Shown: piece after piece, positions 29,409-33,549 of the stretch
Layout: the number at the start of each line of letters is the position of its first letter
Numbering within the stretch: the stretch's first letter is position 1
DNA from: Alcanivorax sp.
GTDB lineage: Bacteria; Pseudomonadota; Gammaproteobacteria; Pseudomonadales; Alcanivoracaceae
Direction of reading: 5' to 3'
NCBI GenBank assembly: GCA_013823245.1
Contig: PNLU01000027.1
Location: forward strand, 1-33,549
DNA: 33,549 nucleotides
Made by a program: the position numbers and the translations under genes
The notes under the pieces: generated by a model
The model's database searches: none
The model's input: the letters and a program-made list of their open reading frames with translations, nothing else
What the model was told of the DNA's origin: nothing

Positions 29409-29908
29409 GGCGCATCCCCTATTGCGATATCCGGGAACAGCACATGGTCGGTGTGCCCGGCCTGGCCGTTGTCCTCATCCCCGTTTGCCGGGGCCCGATA
29501 CATGCGCACCGCATCCATGGCGGCAATCATGTCGTTGTAGCGAATGTCCGGCTCCAGCAGCACCGTGATGTCTTCCTTGTCCGGGTTCGCCAGCTTCATA
29601 TCCAGCAGGGTCCGCGACAGACCGGCAAAATCGTATTCGCCCTCTTCCGCCGGCAACCGGTAGCGAATGGTCTTGCCGTCACCCACTTCCAGTCCTTCCT
29701 TGCGGACGACCACCTCGATAACCACCGGCGGGGTATCGGTCATGCTGCCACCCGATCCGGGCGTCGGCAGGTTCAGCTCCTGGATACTCACCTGGGAGAA
29801 CACCGCCGTGGCCAGCAGAAACGGGATCAGCACCACCATCAGGTTCATGAAGGAGGTAACATCCAGCTCCATGGCTTCTGCTGTTTTCTTGCGTGCTTTT
29901 CTGGCCAT
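29405..29908 (-). CDS. ExbD/TolR-type protein 1 (Asn at the usual Asp position)
   Basis: This 167-residue protein has the ExbD plan: a Lys/Arg-rich N-terminus, a membrane segment (about 19-38) and a periplasmic domain. Aligned by eye with E. coli ExbD, NVTPFIDVMLVLL corresponds to DVTSFMNLMVVLI, so the proton-binding Asp is Asn22 here. The second ExbD keeps Asp, suggesting a mixed pair with one active and one structural subunit. Alternatively Asp16, just before the membrane, could substitute. I recall relatives with the same Asn, so it is probably a subfamily trait and not a sequencing error. It follows the ExbB gene after 10 bases and overlaps exbD2 by ATGA. Confidence 0.88.
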   Translation of the reverse strand: MARKARKKTAEAMELDVTSFMNLMVVLIPFLLATAVFSQVSIQELNLPTPGSGGSMTDTPPVVIEVVVRKEGLEVGDGKTIRYRLPAEEGEYDFAGLSRTLLDMKLANPDKEDITVLLEPDIRYNDMIAAMDAVRMYRAPANGDEDNGQAGHTDHVLFPDIAIGDAP

Positions 29909-29918
29909 AGGTCAGTGC

Positions 29919-30656
29919 TCAGTTGGTCGCCGGGGCTGGCTCGAATCCACCGCTGTTGTCGTCAGAGCCTTCGTCCGCCGTTACGACTCTGGCGCTGCTT
30001 TCTGCAGTGCTGTCACCCTGCTGATAGTTGCGCTTGGCAAAGGTGCTGATCAGCTTGAGCGTCTTGACCGATACCATTTCCAGGCTGCCTACGATGGCGG
30101 CCGTGCGGGAACTGATCATGCTGAAGCAGACCAGAAGCGGGATGGCCGAGATCAGACCAAACGCAGTCGTGTTCATCGCCATCGCGATGGAGCTCGACAG
30201 CAGCGCCGACTTCTCGGCCGGGTTGGCATTGGCCACCGCCTCGAACGCGGAGATCAGACCAATAATGGTCCCCAGCAGGCCGAGCAGTGTGGAGATGTTG
30301 GCACACATGGAGATATAGACCGTGCGCGCTTCCAGTTGTGGCGTAATCTCGAGCATGGCCTCTTCCATCGCCACCTCGATATCATCGCGGCGACGCACTG
30401 TGCCCTGCACTTCCAGCCCCATGGTCAGCATCTGCGCCACAGCGGAATCATCTTCGGCCACCATTTTCCGGGCCTTGTCGAAATCCCCCTTCGCCAGCAC
30501 CGGCTGCAGGGCCTCCCAGGCGCGGCGATTGGCCCGCTCCAGCAAATGCAACTTGATGAACCGTTCCGCTGCAAAGGCCAGCCCCACCAACCCCACGGCC
30601 AGGATCGGGTACATCCAGAGACCGCCATCCTGGAAAAACTTTATTATCGTGTTCAT
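29919..30656 (-). CDS. ExbB/TolQ/MotA-type proton channel protein
   Basis: The 245-residue inner-membrane protein has three membrane segments (about 13-31, 116-138 and 160-182) and a large cytoplasmic loop between the first two, as in ExbB (244). The pore helices contain TLLGLLGT (Thr130) and NTTAFGL (Thr163), with the spacing of E. coli ExbB Thr148 and Thr181. It should form the pentameric channel around ExbD helices and convert proton flow into movement of the transducer. The C-terminal tail (about 205-245) is acidic and probably disordered. It begins 3 bases after the small exported-protein gene. Confidence 0.93.
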   Translation of the reverse strand: MNTIIKFFQDGGLWMYPILAVGLVGLAFAAERFIKLHLLERANRRAWEALQPVLAKGDFDKARKMVAEDDSAVAQMLTMGLEVQGTVRRRDDIEVAMEEAMLEITPQLEARTVYISMCANISTLLGLLGTIIGLISAFEAVANANPAEKSALLSSSIAMAMNTTAFGLISAIPLLVCFSMISSRTAAIVGSLEMVSVKTLKLISTFAKRNYQQGDSTAESSARVVTADEGSDDNSGGFEPAPATN

Positions 30657-30659
30657 GCG

Positions 30660-30947
30660 TCAATACCCTCTTGGCTCAATACTTGTGTGATAAAACTCCA
30701 GCTCGCGCATGAACACAGGGCGATCCACCGGCACCATGTCTTCATTGAGCAGGCTGGAGGTAAAATCGGTTTCCATGCCGATTTCCGAACTCTTCCAGGG
30801 CACGATGTACAGCGACTTGGGCGCATCTTCGTTGCCCATGACTGACATCCCTGAAATTTCCTTGATATCGCCATCAGCGTCGCTGGCCTGTGCCAGGCCG
30901 GTGGTCACGACCATCACCATTCCCATGATCAGCTTGTGTCGTTTCAT
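30660..30947 (-). CDS. Small exported protein of the motor operon, function unknown
   Basis: I set the start at the ATG at 30947 (MKRHKLIMGMVMVV), giving 95 residues. It has GGAGGGG five bases upstream and overlaps the preceding stop by ATGA (30944-30947). The frame is open to 31073, but that extension has no ribosome site and would bury the signal peptide. A signal peptide covers about 1-22 (LAQAS). The mature protein of about 73 residues contains a compact GNEDAPKSLYIVPWKSSEIG segment. I remember similar GN.(E/D).P..LYIVPWK segments beside TolQ-type operons, but cannot name a family. Its position before ExbB suggests a periplasmic accessory of the motor. Confidence 0.8.
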   Translation of the reverse strand: MKRHKLIMGMVMVVTTGLAQASDADGDIKEISGMSVMGNEDAPKSLYIVPWKSSEIGMETDFTSSLLNEDMVPVDRPVFMRELEFYHTSIEPRGY

Positions 30948-31507
30948 GTCCCCTCCACACGCCATTCCAGATCTGTGATCCAGATCCGCACTTCCTCGTC
31001 TTCCGGTGCCACCGCACTGTAGGCCTGATAGGCCTTGAGCGCGCAGGCGTAATCCCGCAGGTAGATATCGCACAGGACACCGAGATTCTTCCGCGCCAAC
31101 GCAAAATCCGGGTAGCGCTGAAGGATGTTCTGGTAAACCTCCCGCGCTTCCTGAAAGCGCCCCTGGCGACGCAGCAGCAGGCCATATTCGTTATGTGCCA
31201 CAGGATTGCGCGGCTCGATATCCAGGGCGACCTTCAGGCTTTCCTCTGCCTTGTCCAGCTCATCGATGCGGCTGTACGCCATGGCCAGATTGATGAACGG
31301 CACCGCACTGGCCCGCGTGTTCTCCGTGATCCGGGTCAGCAGCTCGATACCCCCGGCATAATCTTCCGACTCCAGCAACGCCATAGCCCGGTTAAAGGTA
31401 TCGATATCGCGCTCGGACAGGCTGCCCGAGCGACCACCCGGCGACAGGCTGGCACAGCCGGAAACCAGCAGAAGAATGACAACCAGCACGGCGTTTGCCT
31501 TTATCAT
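30944..31507 (-). CDS. TPR lipoprotein
   Basis: The 187-residue protein begins with a lipoprotein signal; the lipobox LVSGC gives Cys18 as the lipidated residue. The next residues (Ala, Ser) do not form an inner-membrane retention signal, so it should reach the outer membrane. TPR helices run from about 32 to 165 (AMALLESEDYAGGIELL; NLAMAYSRIDELDKAEESL; ARKNLGVLCDIYLRDYACAL). TPR lipoproteins act as assembly scaffolds or pilotins for envelope machines. Both ends are ATGA overlaps with the neighbours, so synthesis is tightly coupled to the motor genes. Precise partner unknown. Confidence 0.85.
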   Translation of the reverse strand: MIKANAVLVVILLLVSGCASLSPGGRSGSLSERDIDTFNRAMALLESEDYAGGIELLTRITENTRASAVPFINLAMAYSRIDELDKAEESLKVALDIEPRNPVAHNEYGLLLRRQGRFQEAREVYQNILQRYPDFALARKNLGVLCDIYLRDYACALKAYQAYSAVAPEDEEVRIWITDLEWRVEGT

Positions 31508-33549
31508 CGTGAGCCCCCTGCCAACTCGATCTCAGCCGGCTCCGCCTCAGGCTCTTCTGCTTCGGGCAGACTCGGTTGCGTCAGATTGTCGTAGCTGACA
31601 TTGCGGATGGCGCCGATAAAGCCGCTGCTTTCCTCGAAACGTGCATAACGACCCGGCACGATGTCGGCGAGCCGCGCCACACTGCGATCCACCCAGCGGT
31701 TGAAGATACCGCGGTCAATCAATGCAATATTCTGCTGATGAATATTGATCGCGCGCTCCTCGAACGGATACGCCTGTTCATCAAGCAGTTCCTCGTACTG
31801 TTCCATTTCAAGCTCATCCATGTCGTCGGGGCGCTCCGAATCCATCAACGCACGGCTGAACTCATAATTGATTTCCGCCACATACCAGGTGGCCGCTGCA
31901 GTCACCTCACCCACTTCATACTCCACCAGTGCCGAGAACCGCTGGCTCTGCTCGCGCATGGCGTTGCGCTTGAGGACGAGCGTGCGCTCGAAGGGTTGTG
32001 TCAGGCGAATGGCGGCATAGTCGTGGAAGCCCGGCTCGGCCAGTGTCAGGGCCGCATGCCCGGCCAGGTAACGCATGCGATGGTTACGCTGCTCGCCAGC
32101 GCGGCTGTCCAGAGCAACGATCTGGCGCAACTCGGCATGATGGCCACTGGTGTCGCCCCGAGCCTTGAGCAGCAGCGCCACTTTCTGATGCATTTCCACC
32201 ACCGGACCCAGTGGCTGCGGGAAGCGACTGATATAACGGCGATAGACCCGGATGGCTTCATCACCCTCACCCACTTCTTCGTAAAGCTCTGCTGCCACTT
32301 TCAGCGCTTCACGGCGGATATCGTCATCGTCACTCTCACGCTCGATACGCTCGTACTCGCTCGCTGCCAGTGACAACTGCCCCGCTTCGCCATACACGTG
32401 GGCCAGGTTCTTGGTAACGTCAGGTTGCAGACGATGGTCGGGGTAATGGCGGCGGAATGCCGTCAGTACCTCAATCGCATCGTCCCAGGCTTCCAGAATC
32501 ATCAATGCCTGGGCGGCGTCATACTCGGCGGCGGGACGCAGACGCGAATCCGGTGCGGCATGCCCCAGGCGCAGGTAATGATCGGCGGCCTGACGATGCT
32601 CACCGGCGTCACTGGCCAGGTCCCCCTGACGATAGATGGCGGCAGCCAGGTTTTCCGTCAGTTCACGGCGGCTACCGTCGGCTTCATCGGTCAGCGCCAG
32701 CACACTCAGGTAGGCCGCTTCCGCCTCCGGGTAGCGGGCCAGCTCATAGGAAGAATGGGCCACCACCAGCCAGGCCGCCCGACGTTCTGATTCCGGCGCT
32801 TCCGGGAACATCTCCAGCATCTTGCGGCCGGTGGTCACCGCAAACGCGTGGTCCTCCATGGCAAAGATGTCTTCCAGCGCAGCGCCCATCACCAGCGACG
32901 CACTGTCGTGGACGGGGAAGGTCTCGGCAAAACGCAGCGAGCTGCGGATCACGTCACGCTTGACCAGTTCCTCGCCCGCCGCATCCACCTGCTGCAGATG
33001 CTGGCGATGGGCGTACACGGCGGCATACCCGGCTTCGGCAGCCTGCTCATGCTGCGGGTAGTCGTAAGCGGTGCGCTCATACTCGCGCGCCGCTTCCCCA
33101 TAGTGATGATTTTCCAGCAGCAGGTCCGCAAACTGGTAGTTCATGACCGGCGACTCATCCTCGCGCGGGAAAGAGGTGAGAAACTCGCGATACCAGTGCT
33201 GCGCTTCCTGGAAGTTGTCCGCACGATCATTGGCGAACTGCGGGTTCTGATACAGGGCGTGGTAGTAATTGGCCAGCTCTTGCAGGTTGTCCTTGAGCAG
33301 CGCCAACACATCGGGGAACGCCTCAACATCGAAGTGTTCCCAGTACTCCGCCTTGAGGCCATAGCTGTTGGCGAAATCCTTGTTGGCCTCGATGACCAGA
33401 ATCGGGAAACCGCCCTGCTTGTAGATCTCGATCACACGCATGTCGAAGTGCGGCGACAGGCGATGAAAGGGATTCAGGTCAACAAAGGTCTTGTAGGCCG
33501 ACGCGGCATCCGAATAACGCCGGGTTTCCAGATAATGCTCACCCAGATT
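31504..33549 (-). CDS. Large TPR-repeat protein (5' end outside the window)
   Basis: At least 681 residues. The frame stays open beyond the internal ATG at 33441 to the window edge, adding 36 codons (NLGEHYLETRRYSDAASAY and onwards) that are themselves TPR-like, so the true start is upstream. Helical TPR-type repeats fill most of it, for example ADLLLENHHYGEAAREYERT and YRQGDLASDAGEHRQAADHY. The C-terminal part (about 200 residues) is less repetitive and ends in an acidic, Glu/Pro-rich tail. No membrane segment is visible in the part seen; a signal peptide could lie upstream. In similar operons such proteins are periplasmic scaffolds next to a TolQ-type motor. It ends in an ATGA overlap with the TPR lipoprotein gene. 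Confidence 0.85.
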   Translation of the reverse strand, partial: NLGEHYLETRRYSDAASAYKTFVDLNPFHRLSPHFDMRVIEIYKQGGFPILVIEANKDFANSYGLKAEYWEHFDVEAFPDVLALLKDNLQELANYYHALYQNPQFANDRADNFQEAQHWYREFLTSFPREDESPVMNYQFADLLLENHHYGEAAREYERTAYDYPQHEQAAEAGYAAVYAHRQHLQQVDAAGEELVKRDVIRSSLRFAETFPVHDSASLVMGAALEDIFAMEDHAFAVTTGRKMLEMFPEAPESERRAAWLVVAHSSYELARYPEAEAAYLSVLALTDEADGSRRELTENLAAAIYRQGDLASDAGEHRQAADHYLRLGHAAPDSRLRPAAEYDAAQALMILEAWDDAIEVLTAFRRHYPDHRLQPDVTKNLAHVYGEAGQLSLAASEYERIERESDDDDIRREALKVAAELYEEVGEGDEAIRVYRRYISRFPQPLGPVVEMHQKVALLLKARGDTSGHHAELRQIVALDSRAGEQRNHRMRYLAGHAALTLAEPGFHDYAAIRLTQPFERTLVLKRNAMREQSQRFSALVEYEVGEVTAAATWYVAEINYEFSRALMDSERPDDMDELEMEQYEELLDEQAYPFEERAINIHQQNIALIDRGIFNRWVDRSVARLADIVPGRYARFEESSGFIGAIRNVSYDNLTQPSLPEAEEPEAEPAEIELAGGSR

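Noticed and set aside
30948-31073. N-terminal extension of the small exported protein
   Set aside because: It overlaps the TPR lipoprotein gene by more than 100 bases and would place the signal peptide internally. The ATG at 30947 has a strong ribosome site.
33441-33549. ATG at 33441 as the true start of the large TPR protein
   Set aside because: The same frame continues open to the window edge and encodes more TPR-like sequence, so the gene is truncated by the window.

Overview
The window comes from a high-GC gammaproteobacterium. The evidence is the conserved order trigger factor – clpP – clpX – lon – hupB – tRNA-Asp – ppiD, protein sequences close to the pseudomonad/oceanospirillad type, and Gram-negative envelope genes (ExbB/ExbD, OmpA domains, an outer-membrane barrel, a lipoprotein). 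A marine Alcanivorax/Marinobacter-like organism is my guess; the sequence alone does not fix the genus. Every gene I accept lies on the minus strand, so transcription runs from high to low coordinates.

Region 1 (about 33549 to 27526) is a tight operon entering from outside the window. It encodes a large TPR protein (cut by the window edge), a TPR lipoprotein, a 95-residue exported protein, an ExbB/TolQ-type channel protein, two ExbD/TolR-type proteins, and a TonB/AgmX-like energy transducer with an N-terminal coiled coil. Four of its six junctions are ATGA stop/start overlaps. This looks like a dedicated proton-motive-force motor of the Tol/Exb/Agl superfamily.

Region 2 (27353 to 8773) is filled by two genes joined by another ATGA overlap. 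The first encodes a 4491-residue exported protein made of about twenty DUF11-type beta-sandwich modules, with SdrD_B-like and carboxypeptidase-regulatory-like modules near the C-terminus and an OmpA-like tail. The second encodes a 1702-residue protein with three tandem OmpA-like domains, a beta-rich middle and a long C-terminal outer-membrane barrel. A 172-base intergenic stretch with three palindromic elements separates the motor operon from this pair. My inference is that the motor and the two giant envelope proteins work as one system: an energised, peptidoglycan-anchored outer-membrane or surface assembly. Its function is unknown to me.

Region 3 (8644 to 220) is housekeeping protein quality control: trigger factor, ClpP, ClpX, Lon, HU-beta, tRNA-Asp and PpiD. 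Intrinsic terminators follow tig, the tRNA and ppiD. The hupB promoter is clearly readable, and a good -10 box precedes tig. lon, hupB and the giant gene use GTG, GTG and TTG starts. The left edge (1–219) holds no gene. It contains a perfect 31-bp inverted repeat with a 51-base centre, probably a dispersed palindromic element, followed by the ppiD terminator.
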